Shown: positions 11,104 to 19,420, numbered from the stretch's first letter. The stretch: 32,926 nucleotides of DNA from Pseudomonadota bacterium (GCA_016125375.1 WGLU01000003.1:100954-133879), one strand, 5' to 3'. Translations and numbers: made by a program. The notes: generated from the letters alone by a model not told the origin.

Positions 11104-11313
11104 TTACCGCAGGGCAACCATCAGGATGTAACCGATCAGGGCACCAGCCAGACCGGCCGAGATGGCGATGACAAATGCCACTCCGCCGCTCAGGCTGGCG
11201 CCCAGGACCACGAGAAGGCCGACAACGAGGCCGACGAGGGCACCGCCGCCCATGAAGAAGAAGGTGAAAAGGGTGCGGAAGGCATCGTCGATGCCTTTGC
11301 CGATATTGCTCAT
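11104..11313 (-). CDS. Small glycine-rich two-helix membrane protein, 69 aa
   Basis: This 69-residue protein begins with the polar helix MSNIGKGIDDAFRTL. Two hydrophobic segments (about 16-41 and 45-66) follow, rich in Gly and Ala (GGGALVGLVVGLLVVLGASL), in a glycine-zipper-like pattern. I do not recognise a family. The ATG at 11313 has GGAG at good spacing. The frame is open further upstream, but the extra residues look non-coding. It is a single gene between its own terminator and the nadE terminator. The position next to the ATP synthase operon is probably incidental: it faces the other way and has no similarity to AtpI or subunit c that I can see. Confidence 0.72.
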   Translation of the reverse strand: MSNIGKGIDDAFRTLFTFFFMGGGALVGLVVGLLVVLGASLSGGVAFVIAISAGLAGALIGYILMVALR

Positions 11314-11421
11314 AGCAGGTCTCCGAACAGGGTAGCTAAAAAAAGCAGGGGAAAAGAGTATCAGATGGGTCGTTAAAAACCAGCGGAAACTAGCATGCGC
11401 ACGACCGTAAAGCAAATAATA

Positions 11422-11449
11422 AAAGCCCCCCGTTTTCACGGGGGGCTTT
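11422..11449 (-). terminator. Terminator of the aminotransferase-nadE operon
   Basis: A perfect 11-bp stem (AAAGCCCCCCG with CGGGGGGCTTT, six-base loop) ends in a T-rich tract on the minus strand. It lies ten bases after the nadE stop. Confidence 0.9.
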
Positions 11450-11458
11450 ATCGGTTGG

Positions 11459-13087
11459 CTAGTCCTTTGGTTGCGACCGGTAACGGTTCACAATCGGGTA
11501 GCGGAAGTCTTTGCCGAAGGCCACGTCCGTCACCTTGACACCGGGGGCGGACTGGCGGCGCTTGTACTCGGCACCGCGCAGCAGGCGGATGACACGGTCC
11601 ACCACGGCGGCATCAACCCCCGCGGCTACGATGTCAACACGGCCCTTGCGTTGCTCGATGAGCATGCGCAGCACCTTGTCCAGTACAGCGTACGGCGGCA
11701 GGCTGTCCTCGTCCTTCTGGCCGGGGCGCAGCTCGGCGCTGGGCGGCTTGTCCAGCACGTTCTGCGGAATCACCACAGAGCGGCTGTTACGCCACTTGCA
11801 CAGCTCGTACACGCTGGTCTTGTAGATGTCCTTGATGGGGTTGTAGCCGCCGTTCATGTCGCCATAAAGGGTGGCGTAGCCGACCGACATCTCGGACTTG
11901 TTGCCGGTGGTCAGCACCATGTGGCCGTACTTGTTGGAGTAGGCCATCAGCAGCATGCCGCGGATACGTGCCTGAATGTTCTCCTCGGTCAGGCCCGAGG
12001 TGGTCAGGTCGAAGTCCGGCGACACCATCTTGGTGTAGGCCTCCATCGCGGGCGCAATGGCAATGGTGCGGGTGTGGATACCCAGCGCCTCGGCCAGCTT
12101 GTGCGCATCGCTCAGGGAGTGGTCGGAGCTGAACGGCGATGGCATCAGGATGCCTTCCACGCGGTCGGCACCCAGCGCATCCACGGCAATCGCCGCTACG
12201 ATGGACGAGTCGATACCGCCGGACAGCCCGATGAGCACGCCGGGGAAGCCATTCTTATTGACGTAGTCACGGGTACCCGTGACCAGCGCCAGGTAGATGT
12301 CTTCCCAGTGGCCGGGCTGCGGCTGGTTGATGCCGGCGTCAAAGGCGTAGCCTTTGGCCGCTTTGGTCAGAACGGCCTTGAAGGCAGCATCCGTCCACGG
12401 CTTTTGCAGGTGAACGATGTTGCCGCCGGGGTTCATGGCGAAGGACCGCCCGTCGAACACCAGCTCGTCCTGACCGCCCCATTGGTTGACGTACAGGATG
12501 GGCAGGCCGCATTCATTCACGCGGTCACGCACCACATCCTCGCGCGTGCGGGGCTTGTTGGTGACGTAGGGCGACGCGTTGGGAGAAACGATGACTTCCG
12601 CGCCCGCAGCCTTGAGCGCTGCGCACACCCGAGGGAACCACAGGTCCTCGCAGATGGCGATGCCCACGGCAATGCCGTTGAGCGGCACGACGGTTACGTC
12701 GTTGGCGCTTTGGAAGTAGCGCTTCTCGTCGAACACGCCGTAGTTGGGCAGTTCGGTCTTGAGGGCAACATCCGTAATGCTGCCACTGCGGATGAGGGCA
12801 GCGCCGTTGTACAGCTTGCCGTTCTTGATCCAGGGTGAGCCAATGAGCACGGCCGTATGGCCGCGCACGCTGGCCGCCAGTTCGTGAACGGCAGCCATGC
12901 AGGCGTCCACAAAGTCGGCCTTGAGGAGCAGGTCTTCCGGCGGGTAGCCGCAGATGAAGAGTTCGGGCAGGACCAGCAGGTCGGCATTCTGGCTTTCGGC
13001 ACGGGCGAGTTCCTCGCGCGCTATGGCCAGATTGCCCTGAAGGTCCCCCATCACGGGGTTACGCTGAGCGGCCCAGATGGTCAACAT
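11459..13087 (-). CDS. nadE: Glutamine-dependent NAD+ synthetase
   Basis: The 542-residue cytoplasmic enzyme amidates deamido-NAD+ to NAD+ with ATP and glutamine-derived ammonia. The N-terminal nitrilase-type glutaminase domain (about 1-250) has a complete Glu-Lys-Cys triad: E42 in LPELF, K110 in LKTELPNYG and C146 in ICEDLW. The C-terminal synthetase domain has the PP-loop SGGIDSS at 289-295, then MPSPFSS and TTGNKSEMSVGYATLYGDM. Length and architecture match the alphaproteobacterial form. It is the last gene of a five-gene operon, starting 15 bases after the TPP-decarboxylase beta subunit, with its ribosome site (AAGGGA) in that gap. A direct functional tie to the decarboxylase is not evident. 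Confidence 0.97.
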   Translation of the reverse strand: MLTIWAAQRNPVMGDLQGNLAIAREELARAESQNADLLVLPELFICGYPPEDLLLKADFVDACMAAVHELAASVRGHTAVLIGSPWIKNGKLYNGAALIRSGSITDVALKTELPNYGVFDEKRYFQSANDVTVVPLNGIAVGIAICEDLWFPRVCAALKAAGAEVIVSPNASPYVTNKPRTREDVVRDRVNECGLPILYVNQWGGQDELVFDGRSFAMNPGGNIVHLQKPWTDAAFKAVLTKAAKGYAFDAGINQPQPGHWEDIYLALVTGTRDYVNKNGFPGVLIGLSGGIDSSIVAAIAVDALGADRVEGILMPSPFSSDHSLSDAHKLAEALGIHTRTIAIAPAMEAYTKMVSPDFDLTTSGLTEENIQARIRGMLLMAYSNKYGHMVLTTGNKSEMSVGYATLYGDMNGGYNPIKDIYKTSVYELCKWRNSRSVVIPQNVLDKPPSAELRPGQKDEDSLPPYAVLDKVLRMLIEQRKGRVDIVAAGVDAAVVDRVIRLLRGAEYKRRQSAPGVKVTDVAFGKDFRYPIVNRYRSQPKD

Positions 13088-13102
13088 GGTTGTATCCCTT
13101 CT

Positions 13103-13657
13103 TTAGTTCTGGGAGAGGTAGTCTCTAAAACGGGCATGAATATGCAGCGGCTGCAAGGGGAAGGAAGGTGCCTTGGCGGTACTCTTTTCCACCTGTGCAT
13201 GCAGCAGGGTAAGTCCATTGTCGGCAGAGAACACCAAATTGGTGCCCAAGTCAATCTGTTGATAATGGGTAAACCCTTTAAAGCCCGCACTCAGTTGGGC
13301 GTAGTCGATGGCGGAAGACGGTGACGGCACCTTGCCAGTCAGGTCGTAAACGCCATTGTCCATTACGGCCAAAGTCAGGTTCTTAGGCGCCATATAGCTG
13401 ATGGTTGCCAGCGCGTTCAGGTTCATGGCCAGCGCGCCGTCACCGCAGATGGCAAGCACGGGCTTGTTCGGCTGGGCCAGCGCCACACCCAGTGCGACCG
13501 AAGGTGCCATACCCATCGGACCCGAAAGGTACAGATGGCTCGGGTGATCGCCCGTGCTGTACAGCCATTGGGTCTGGGAGCCGATTTCGGAAACAACCAA
13601 TGCGCCGCTCGCATGGGCGGCTTCGGCCAGATGGCGGATAATATCAACCTGTTGCAT
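13103..13657 (-). CDS. TPP-dependent 2-oxo acid decarboxylase, beta subunit (ComE/Ppd-like)
   Basis: This 184-residue protein is a stand-alone TPP pyrophosphate-binding domain. It shows SGPMGMAPSVALGVALAQP, then the TPP/Mg2+ motif beginning GDGALAMNLNALATI (GDG at 72-74) and closing with MDNGVY near 99-104. This is the pattern of the sulfopyruvate decarboxylase beta subunit (ComE) and the C-terminal half of phosphonopyruvate decarboxylase. The start at 13657 has AGGAG seven bases upstream. It overlaps the 3' end of ispDF by 14 bases. Its partner, the alpha half, is the gene before ispDF, so the two subunits of one enzyme are separated by an unrelated gene. The substrate is unknown; sulfopyruvate, phosphonopyruvate or another 3-substituted pyruvate are candidates. 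Confidence 0.86.
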   Translation of the reverse strand: MQQVDIIRHLAEAAHASGALVVSEIGSQTQWLYSTGDHPSHLYLSGPMGMAPSVALGVALAQPNKPVLAICGDGALAMNLNALATISYMAPKNLTLAVMDNGVYDLTGKVPSPSSAIDYAQLSAGFKGFTHYQQIDLGTNLVFSADNGLTLLHAQVEKSTAKAPSFPLQPLHIHARFRDYLSQN

Positions 13658-14834
13658 GGGTCTGCTCCTGTTGTTGGGCGGCTTGTCGGGGACGGATAAT
13701 GCTGGCGGTGGCGTGTGCGGCAATGCCCTCGCCGCGGCCGGTAAAGCCCAGACCTTCCGTTGTTGTGGCCTTTATATTAACCTCATCCGGGCTGATGCCC
13801 AAGACGGCAGCAGTGCGGGTGCGCATAACCTCGCGATGGGGGCCGATTTTGGGGGCCTGACAGATAAGGGTGACATCAACGTGGGTAATATCCCCACCCT
13901 GTGCGCGGACAAGAGATGCTGCATGGCGCAGGAACAGGGCCGAGTCCGCCCCCCTCCATTTGGCCTCGCTGGGTGGGAAGTGCTGGCCGATATCCCCGCC
14001 GCCGATGCAGCCGAGCAGAGCGTCGGTCAGGGCGTGCCAGGCCACGTCGGCATCGGAATGGCCGTCAAGGCCGTGGGTGTGGGGTATGGTAACCCCACAC
14101 AGCACGAGAGGACGGTCTTCGACAAGTCGGTGCACGTCGTAACCGCTGGCGCTGATGGACAGGGGGGGCTGGGTGTTCTCTGTGTCTTGCGGGTGGGTGA
14201 TTTTAATATTGGTAGCACAGCCTTCAACTACGTGGACGGCAAGATCCGCCTGTTGGGCGACAGCCGTATCATCCCGCAGGTTTCGCCCTTTGGCAGCGTG
14301 ATGGGCATGGAGGATATCGGTAAAAATAAATCCTTGCGGCGTTTGCAGGCGGGCGGTAGGTCCAGCCACTGGCCCGGCCAACAGACCATCCGCAACGCGG
14401 GCAAGGGCGTCAACGCTGGTAAGGGCGGGCACCACTGCCGTCGCGCCAGCTTGCAGGGCATCCAACACGCGGGTGATAAGCTGCGGGCTTGTGTGCGGGC
14501 GCGCACCGTCGTGAATCAGAACATGGCCGGGATTCAGGCTGTCGGCAGCCATGGCCAGCAGGCCGTGATAGACCGATGATTGGCGGCTGTCGCCCCCGTG
14601 CACAAAACGCACGTTGAGGCCTTTCAGTGCGGCGTGGGCCAGTGCCTCATCATCCGGGTGGATGACAACGTAAACGGTGCCTACCTGTGGGTGGGCGGCA
14701 AAGGTGTCCACGGTTTTGCGCAGAACGGGTCTGCCCCCCAGCAGGGCGTATTGCTTAGGCAGGGCACCGCCAAAACGGGTGCCGCGGCCAGCGGCAACAA
14801 TAAGGGCAGCCGTGTTACTGGACGGTGTGTGCAT
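13644..14834 (-). CDS. ispDF: Bifunctional IspD/IspF of the MEP isoprenoid pathway
   Basis: The 396-residue fusion catalyses two non-consecutive MEP-pathway steps: CTP-dependent formation of CDP-methylerythritol (IspD) and cyclisation to MEcPP (IspF). The IspD part (about 1-225) has LIVAAGRGTRFGGALPKQY with the CTP-binding loop, VHGGDSRQSSVYHGL and LIHDGARP. The IspF part (about 226-385) has SGYDVHRL with metal ligands D233 and H235, then HSDADVAWHALTDALLGCIG and KATTTEGLGFTGRGEGIA. The fusion is common in alphaproteobacteria. The gene overlaps the preceding TPP-alpha gene by 20 bases and the following TPP-beta gene by 14, with a weak ribosome site of its own, so its translation is probably coupled to the upstream gene. 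Confidence 0.97.
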   Translation of the reverse strand: MHTPSSNTAALIVAAGRGTRFGGALPKQYALLGGRPVLRKTVDTFAAHPQVGTVYVVIHPDDEALAHAALKGLNVRFVHGGDSRQSSVYHGLLAMAADSLNPGHVLIHDGARPHTSPQLITRVLDALQAGATAVVPALTSVDALARVADGLLAGPVAGPTARLQTPQGFIFTDILHAHHAAKGRNLRDDTAVAQQADLAVHVVEGCATNIKITHPQDTENTQPPLSISASGYDVHRLVEDRPLVLCGVTIPHTHGLDGHSDADVAWHALTDALLGCIGGGDIGQHFPPSEAKWRGADSALFLRHAASLVRAQGGDITHVDVTLICQAPKIGPHREVMRTRTAAVLGISPDEVNIKATTTEGLGFTGRGEGIAAHATASIIRPRQAAQQQEQTHATG

Positions 14835-15330
14835 TGGGCGGATAATCCAGCAGCAGAACGGCAGGCTCCTGCGCGGTTTCTGCCCGCTCCATCAGACGTT
14901 TGATGAGGTCCGGCTCGTCCTTGTAGGTGTAATAGCTGGTGGTCAGCAGGTTCATGGCACCCAGAATGCCGTCCATATAGCGGATCTTGGGAATGTCGTA
15001 GCTGTTCTTGTCGAACAGATTGCCGCGGTTGGCGACCAGCAGCACGAACGGCGTGCGGTAGTTCTGGCACAGGGTAGAGAAGCAACCCAGGCTGTTGAGC
15101 AGACCCACGTTCTGGGTCAGCATCAGGGCGCGTTTGCCGGCCATGGCAAAACCGCTGGCAACGGCAAGGGCTTCCTCTTCCCGCGCGGCAGGGACGTAGG
15201 TGATATCTGCAGCATTGCCCAGTTGTTCAATCAGCGGTGCCAGCCAGCCGTCGGGCACACCCACAGCGTGGGTAATGCCCGCAGCGCGGACCTGTGCGAC
15301 AAACTCTTCCTGAAAGCTCTTACGCGGCAT
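14815..15330 (-). CDS. TPP-dependent 2-oxo acid decarboxylase, alpha subunit (ComD/Ppd-like)
   Basis: This 171-residue protein is a stand-alone TPP pyrimidine-binding domain. It shows THAVGVPDGWLAPLIEQL, PAAREEEALAVASGFAMAGK with the Glu cluster at 51-53 that would activate the cofactor, and LMLTQNVGLLNSLG. The last two segments closely follow the ComD/phosphonopyruvate decarboxylase pattern (REEE then MQNSGLGN). Its length is that of a separate alpha subunit, not of a full-length Ppd. The start has GGAGG 12 bases upstream, within the end of the aminotransferase gene, which it overlaps by 11 bases. It needs a beta subunit, and the only candidate in view is the gene after ispDF. The product would be an aldehyde such as sulfoacetaldehyde or phosphonoacetaldehyde. 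Confidence 0.85.
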   Translation of the reverse strand: MPRKSFQEEFVAQVRAAGITHAVGVPDGWLAPLIEQLGNAADITYVPAAREEEALAVASGFAMAGKRALMLTQNVGLLNSLGCFSTLCQNYRTPFVLLVANRGNLFDKNSYDIPKIRYMDGILGAMNLLTTSYYTYKDEPDLIKRLMERAETAQEPAVLLLDYPPNAHTVQ

Positions 15331-16534
15331 GGCTGTTTTCAGCCTCCACAGCTTTGAAAAAATCTACAAAGCGCTTCAGGCCTTCATCGAGCTGGTCATC
15401 CTTGCAGGCATAGCTGATGCGCACGCCGTTGCCGTCACCAAAGGCGCTGCCCGGAACGAGGGCGAGGTCTTTTTCTTCCAGCAGCAGGGTGCACAGGCTG
15501 ATGTCGTCGGTGATTTTCTTGCCCTTGTAGGTTTTGCCGTAAAAGGCTGAAACATCCGGGAAAGCATAAAAGGCGCCGGCCGGTTTGGGGCATTTGATAG
15601 CAGGCACTTCGGCCAGTGCCTTCATCACCTTGTCACGCTTGGCCTGGAACACCGGCATCATGGCGTCCGAAAAATCCTGCGGGCCGCCAAAGGCAGCGGC
15701 AGCAGCGGCCATGGACACGTTGTTGATGTTGGTCACCTGCGCGCTGGAAAGGGTCAGCAGGGCCTTAATCATCTCTTCCGGTGCGGCAACCATGCCCACG
15801 CGCCAGCCCGGCATGCCATAGTTTTTAGAGATGGATTGCACAATCACCGTACGGTCGCGCAGTTTGGGGTTGGTGTGCAGCAGGTGGTGGAACTTCTCAC
15901 CATCGAACACCATGCGGTCGTAAATATCGTCGGAGATGATGATGATATTGTGTTTTTCCAGCTCATCGCCCAGGGCTTTGATTTCCTCGCGGCTGTAGAC
16001 CATGCCGGTGGGGTTGCTGGGGTTGTTGAAGATAATCGCTTTGGTCTTTTTGGTGACGGCAGCGGCAATCTGCTTTGGCTTGAGCTTGTAGTTCTGGCTC
16101 GCCGGGCAGTTCATGAACACAGGCTCGCCGCCCAGCAGCTCGACCATGTCCGGGTAGGATGTCCAGTAAGGGGAGGGAATAAGCACCTCGTCGCCCTCGT
16201 CCAGAATGGCCATCAGAATATTGAACAGGGCGTGTTTGCCCCCAACAGCAGCGGCAACTTCGCTCGGCTTGTAAGTCAGCTTGTTTTCGTGCATGCGGGC
16301 AATGAAAGCATTGACCAGTTCCTCGCTGCCGCGGCCCGGCAGGTAGGCGCCACTGTCACCGTCCACAGCCTTGTGGGCAGCGTCATAGACGTGCTTGGCA
16401 GGCAGGAAGTTGGGAACGCCGATGGAGAAACTGATAATCTTGCGGCCCTGTTTTTGCAGATCACGTACTTTGTCCGATACCTGTACCACGGCGCTGGGCT
16501 TGGCGGTGGCCATACGTTTTGCGAGCTTCATCAT
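15320..16534 (-). CDS. PLP-dependent class I/II aminotransferase (aspartate aminotransferase-like)
   Basis: The 404-residue cytoplasmic enzyme is a fold-type I aminotransferase of the Igamma aspartate aminotransferase group. Key elements are GRGSEELVNAF, the PSPYWTSYPDM substrate loop, NNPSNPTG near 170-177, SDDIYD near 201-206, the PLP lysine K237 in SISKNYGMPGWRVG and the C-terminal RISYA arginine that binds the substrate carboxylate. The ATG at 16534 has AGGA eight bases upstream; a GTG at 16537 and an ATG at 16531 are alternatives. It leads the operon and overlaps the TPP-alpha gene, so it may supply the 2-oxo acid for decarboxylation, for example by deaminating L-cysteate or aspartate-like substrates. 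That link is inference; general aspartate transamination is the simplest reading. Confidence 0.93.
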   Translation of the reverse strand: MMKLAKRMATAKPSAVVQVSDKVRDLQKQGRKIISFSIGVPNFLPAKHVYDAAHKAVDGDSGAYLPGRGSEELVNAFIARMHENKLTYKPSEVAAAVGGKHALFNILMAILDEGDEVLIPSPYWTSYPDMVELLGGEPVFMNCPASQNYKLKPKQIAAAVTKKTKAIIFNNPSNPTGMVYSREEIKALGDELEKHNIIIISDDIYDRMVFDGEKFHHLLHTNPKLRDRTVIVQSISKNYGMPGWRVGMVAAPEEMIKALLTLSSAQVTNINNVSMAAAAAAFGGPQDFSDAMMPVFQAKRDKVMKALAEVPAIKCPKPAGAFYAFPDVSAFYGKTYKGKKITDDISLCTLLLEEKDLALVPGSAFGDGNGVRISYACKDDQLDEGLKRFVDFFKAVEAENSHAA

Positions 16535-16622
16535 CACAGGTATCCTTTCTGAAAATCATTGGCGGAAAACACCGTAGAGCCTACTCCTTTCCCGTTCCCA
16601 AGTCCACACGGTTCAACAACAG

Positions 16623-16650
16623 TTGCGCACGCCAGCGAATGGGGTAGAAT
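16623..16650 (+). promoter_or_regulatory. Candidate promoter for psd-pssA
   Basis: TTGCGC (16623-16628) and TAGAAT (16645-16650) are 16 bases apart. The predicted transcript starts about 30 bases before the psd start and includes its AAGGA ribosome site. Confidence 0.55.
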
Positions 16651-16689
16651 GGGGCAGTTTTTAAGACCAGAAGTAAGGATATATACCCC

Positions 16690-17394
16690 ATGTCGAACAT
16701 CCGCGATGCCATCCGTTCCGTGATGGTGCCCATCCACCCCGACGGCTGGAAGTTTATCGTTATTTTCTTCCTCGCCGCGATCGTGTTGGACCGTATCTAC
16801 ACACCGCTGGGGATACTGGGGCTTATCCTGACCGCATGGTGTGCGTATTTCTTCCGGGATCCCAAGCGCTTTACGCCGACTCGTACAGGCCTGGTCATCA
16901 GTCCTGCCGACGGTATGGTGCAAGCCATTACCGAGCGTACACCCCCGGCTGAACTGGGTCTGAAAGAGAAAATGACCTGTGTGTCCGTTTTCATGAACGT
17001 ATTTGATGTGCACGTGAACCGCGTGCCGACTGACGCGGTGGTGGAGAGTATCGTCTACCGTCCGGGCTTGTTCCTGAATGCCGATCTGGACAAGGCGAGC
17101 GAGGATAACGAGCGCATGAGCATTCACATGGTCCTGCCTGACGGGCGCGACATGGTGATGGTACAGGTTGCAGGGCTTGTTGCCCGCCGTATCCTGTGCA
17201 AGCTCTATGAGGGACAAAAGGTGCAGGCTGGTGAAAAGTTCGGTCTTATCCGTTTTGGCAGCCGCGTGGATGTTTACCTGCCTAAGGGTGTTAACCCGCA
17301 GGTCGTGCTGGGGCAGCGCATGATTGCGGGTGAGACCATCATTGCCGATCTGGCCGATAGCAAAACACCGGCGATGACTGGCGAGGCCCGCTAA
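16690..17394 (+). CDS. psd: Phosphatidylserine decarboxylase proenzyme (short type)
   Basis: The 234-residue inner-membrane enzyme decarboxylates phosphatidylserine to phosphatidylethanolamine. It has an N-terminal membrane segment (about 20-47), then YFFRDPKR and SPADG, and [12 protein letters not shown], all typical of Psd. The proenzyme cleaves itself at G190-S191 in the RFGSR motif, which makes the pyruvoyl group. The product would be a 190-residue beta and a 44-residue alpha chain. Length and motif belong to the short type found in alphaproteobacteria. The start at 16690 has AAGGA. It overlaps pssA by one base (TAATG), so the two steps of phosphatidylethanolamine synthesis are co-expressed. 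Confidence 0.96.
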   Translation: MSNIRDAIRSVMVPIHPDGWKFIVIFFLAAIVLDRIYTPLGILGLILTAWCAYFFRDPKRFTPTRTGLVISPADGMVQAITERTPPAELGLKEKMTCVSVFMNVFDVHVNRVPTDAVVESIVYRPGLFLNADLDKASEDNERMSIHMVLPDGRDMVMVQVAGLVARRILCKLYEGQKVQAGEKFGLIRFGSRVDVYLPKGVNPQVVLGQRMIAGETIIADLADSKTPAMTGEAR

Positions 17395-18218
17395 TGGCGA
17401 CCCAGACAGCCGAAAAATCCCGTCGCCGCCTGCCACGGGCAACCGGTCTGCCCATGCGGCAGATGATTCCCAACATTGTCACGTTGCTGGCATTGTGCTC
17501 GGGTCTGACGGCAATCCGTTTTGGTCTGGAAGGGCGGTTTGAACATGCCATTCTGGCGATTTTTCTGGCTGCTGTTTTTGACGGTCTGGACGGACGCATC
17601 GCACGCCTGTTGCGTGCCACCAGCAAAATCGGTGCGGAGCTGGATTCCCTGTCCGACCTGATTAGCTTTGGCGTTGCGCCTGCGGTGCTGATGTACCTGT
17701 GGACCATGCATGGTGTGGGCGGCCCCGGTTGGGCCATCTGCCTGATGTTTGTTGTCTGTTCCGCCCTGCGTCTGGCCCGTTTTAACGTCGGTCTGGGGCA
17801 GGATGCCGAGCTGCCGGCCTTTGCGTTCAAGTTCTTCATCGGCGTGCCGACGCCTATGGGTGCCATGCTGGTGCTGATTCCGATGATGATGGGCTTCTCG
17901 TTCGAGGAGCCGTGGTTCAGCATGCCTGCTGTCACAGGGGCATTTATGATTGTGGTTGGCCTGCTGATGGTCAGCACACTGCCCACCTTCTCGTTCAAGC
18001 GCCTGCGCCTGCCCTACTGGACGGTATTGCCGCTGATGTTGTTTGTGGGCCTGTTTGCCGGGTTTATTATTTCCGAGCCGTGGCTCATGCTTTCCGGCCT
18101 GGGGGGGCTATACCTGTGCACCATCCCTTACAGTGTGCGTGCCTATGCACGTCTTAAGGCTGAGGCTGCCGCCCTGCGCGAGGGTGCTGGCGAACCTGCC
18201 CTGAAAGTGGCCAAATAA
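17394..18218 (+). CDS. pssA: CDP-diacylglycerol-serine O-phosphatidyltransferase
   Basis: The 274-residue integral membrane enzyme makes phosphatidylserine from CDP-diacylglycerol and serine, feeding Psd encoded just upstream. The CDP-alcohol phosphatidyltransferase motif is complete: DGLDGRIARLL, then SKIGAELDSLSDLISFG, with the catalytic aspartates spaced as in the family. About seven or eight hydrophobic helices follow the basic N-terminus. The ATG overlaps the psd stop, so the order psd-pssA is translationally coupled although it is the reverse of the pathway order. A terminator follows directly. Confidence 0.95.
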   Translation: MATQTAEKSRRRLPRATGLPMRQMIPNIVTLLALCSGLTAIRFGLEGRFEHAILAIFLAAVFDGLDGRIARLLRATSKIGAELDSLSDLISFGVAPAVLMYLWTMHGVGGPGWAICLMFVVCSALRLARFNVGLGQDAELPAFAFKFFIGVPTPMGAMLVLIPMMMGFSFEEPWFSMPAVTGAFMIVVGLLMVSTLPTFSFKRLRLPYWTVLPLMLFVGLFAGFIISEPWLMLSGLGGLYLCTIPYSVRAYARLKAEAAALREGAGEPALKVAK

Positions 18219-18248
18219 AAAACACCCCGCATCTGCGGGGTGTTTTTT
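18217..18248. terminator. Terminator of psd-pssA, also usable by the convergent 18285 gene
   Basis: AAAACACCCCGC pairs with GCGGGGTGTTTT around a four-base loop, with A and T runs on both sides. It overlaps the last base of the pssA stop region and lies 36 bases after the convergent gene. Confidence 0.9.
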
Positions 18249-18284
18249 CAGGCAGCCGTCCGCCGGGACCACTGCAATCTATAT

Positions 18285-18773
18285 TTAACGCGTCTGCGCC
18301 ATTTCTGTCGCTGGGGACAGCTCAACCTCTGCACTGGCACGCAGCGCACTCAGGGTGCGGCTGTGGTCTTCCCAGGTATTAAAACAGGGGGAGCCATCTG
18401 CACGGGTCAGGCGGCTTTCAATTTCCATATGCGCCTTGGCTGCGGCTACATTCGTAGCGGCTCTGCCATTGCGTGCCGGGTCGGCCAGAGCGTCCTGCGC
18501 ATTGTAGAACTCCTGCGCGGCACGCAGGCGGGCAACGCGGGGGTCGTTTACGTAGGCTACGCCGGCTTCGGAGCTTTGCAGGTAGGGGTAGTCCACACCA
18601 AAAGCCTGAGCATGCTGTTTTTGCAGGGTGCGCAGCGCTGTATCAATGTGGGTTTGGGCGATGCCGGGGGCGGTGCTTTCCGCATCCAGAACGCCAAAGT
18701 TTACGCCTTGCGCGCTGAGTCTGGACTTAATATCCGCCAGCGTGGTGACAACGGTTGTTTGCGGGTCGGTCAT
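18285..18773 (-). CDS. Uncharacterised soluble protein, 162 aa
   Basis: I do not recognise this protein. It has about 162 residues, no signal peptide and no transmembrane helix, and is mostly helical and Ala-rich (AARLRAAQEFYNAQDALAD-like stretches), with two cysteine-poor halves. The start at 18773 (MTDPQTTVV) has GAGG 12 bases upstream; an in-frame ATG at 18791 would add six residues and has a weaker site. It is convergent with pssA and shares its terminator. Codon use resembles the neighbouring genes. It may be a single-gene unit, since the gap to the preceding minus-strand gene is about 90 bases. Confidence 0.68.
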   Translation of the reverse strand: MTDPQTTVVTTLADIKSRLSAQGVNFGVLDAESTAPGIAQTHIDTALRTLQKQHAQAFGVDYPYLQSSEAGVAYVNDPRVARLRAAQEFYNAQDALADPARNGRAATNVAAAKAHMEIESRLTRADGSPCFNTWEDHSRTLSALRASAEVELSPATEMAQTR

Positions 18774-18864
18774 GATGGGGTGTTGCCTCATCCAAGGTTG
18801 CTCGTTGGAAGCTATTTAGGTGAGGTGAGCCCATCATTCAAGACATAAATGAGAAGAAGCGGAT

Positions 18865-19413
18865 TTATTTTTTTACGGGTGTGTTGTCGGTTGCACTCTT
18901 GCGTGACATCATCCCACCCTTGGCGCGCCAGAGCTCTAACCGGTAGAGGGCATAGCCGCCAAGCAGATAGACTCCCCAAACGGTGCCGCCACCAATCAGC
19001 AGGGATGACTGCTCTTCCGGCGGTAAGGGAGGGGCAAAGAACAGGATTGCCACGCTGAGGGCAGTCAGTCCCAAGCCAATGGCTGACCAGAAAAAGGTCG
19101 CCAGCAGCAGAATCATACCCAGAAACTGGTTGGTTTCCGAGTCGTATTCCAGCGGGTGTTCCGCAAACGACGCATTGATGCGGTTAATGGTTTTTCGGGC
19201 GCATATCTGCGCTACGCCTATGCCAACAACAGCCGTAACCAGCAGGGCGGCCAGTGCCAGCGGGTGGCTCATCGTGCCAAAGGTCGTGCGCGCCCAGTCA
19301 GCCAGCGCGAGCACCAGCAGCACAACAGGCATGTAAAAGAGCGCATGAAGTCTGTTCACCCCCCTGTTCTGAGGCGATATAAACGGTTGTTGAGGGTCTT
19401 TTGGAGTGGACAT
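18865..19413 (-). CDS. Four-helix membrane protein, unknown function
   Basis: The 182-residue protein has two pairs of hydrophobic helices (about 25-45 and 52-72, then 95-122 and 135-156) separated by a polar loop containing NRINASFAEHPLEYDSETNQ. The C-terminus is basic (RKSATDNTPVKK). I do not recognise a family. It starts seven bases after the stop of the preceding gene, with GGAG overlapping that gene's end, so it is in an operon with it and with the aldehyde dehydrogenase. It has the same two-plus-two helix plan as the preceding gene, which may mean an old duplication. I see no catalytic motif. Confidence 0.72.
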   Translation of the reverse strand: MSTPKDPQQPFISPQNRGVNRLHALFYMPVVLLVLALADWARTTFGTMSHPLALAALLVTAVVGIGVAQICARKTINRINASFAEHPLEYDSETNQFLGMILLLATFFWSAIGLGLTALSVAILFFAPPLPPEEQSSLLIGGGTVWGVYLLGGYALYRLELWRAKGGMMSRKSATDNTPVKK

Positions 19414-19420
19414 AGTCTAT

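Noticed and set aside
13554-14579. A 341-codon plus-strand frame over ispDF and the TPP-beta gene
   Set aside because: The opposite strand holds two enzymes with complete motifs; this frame is a shadow.
13103-15330. ispDF as an insertion that broke one decarboxylase gene
   Set aside because: Both halves have complete starts, ribosome sites, stops and subunit-length domains, so they are separate subunits and not fragments.
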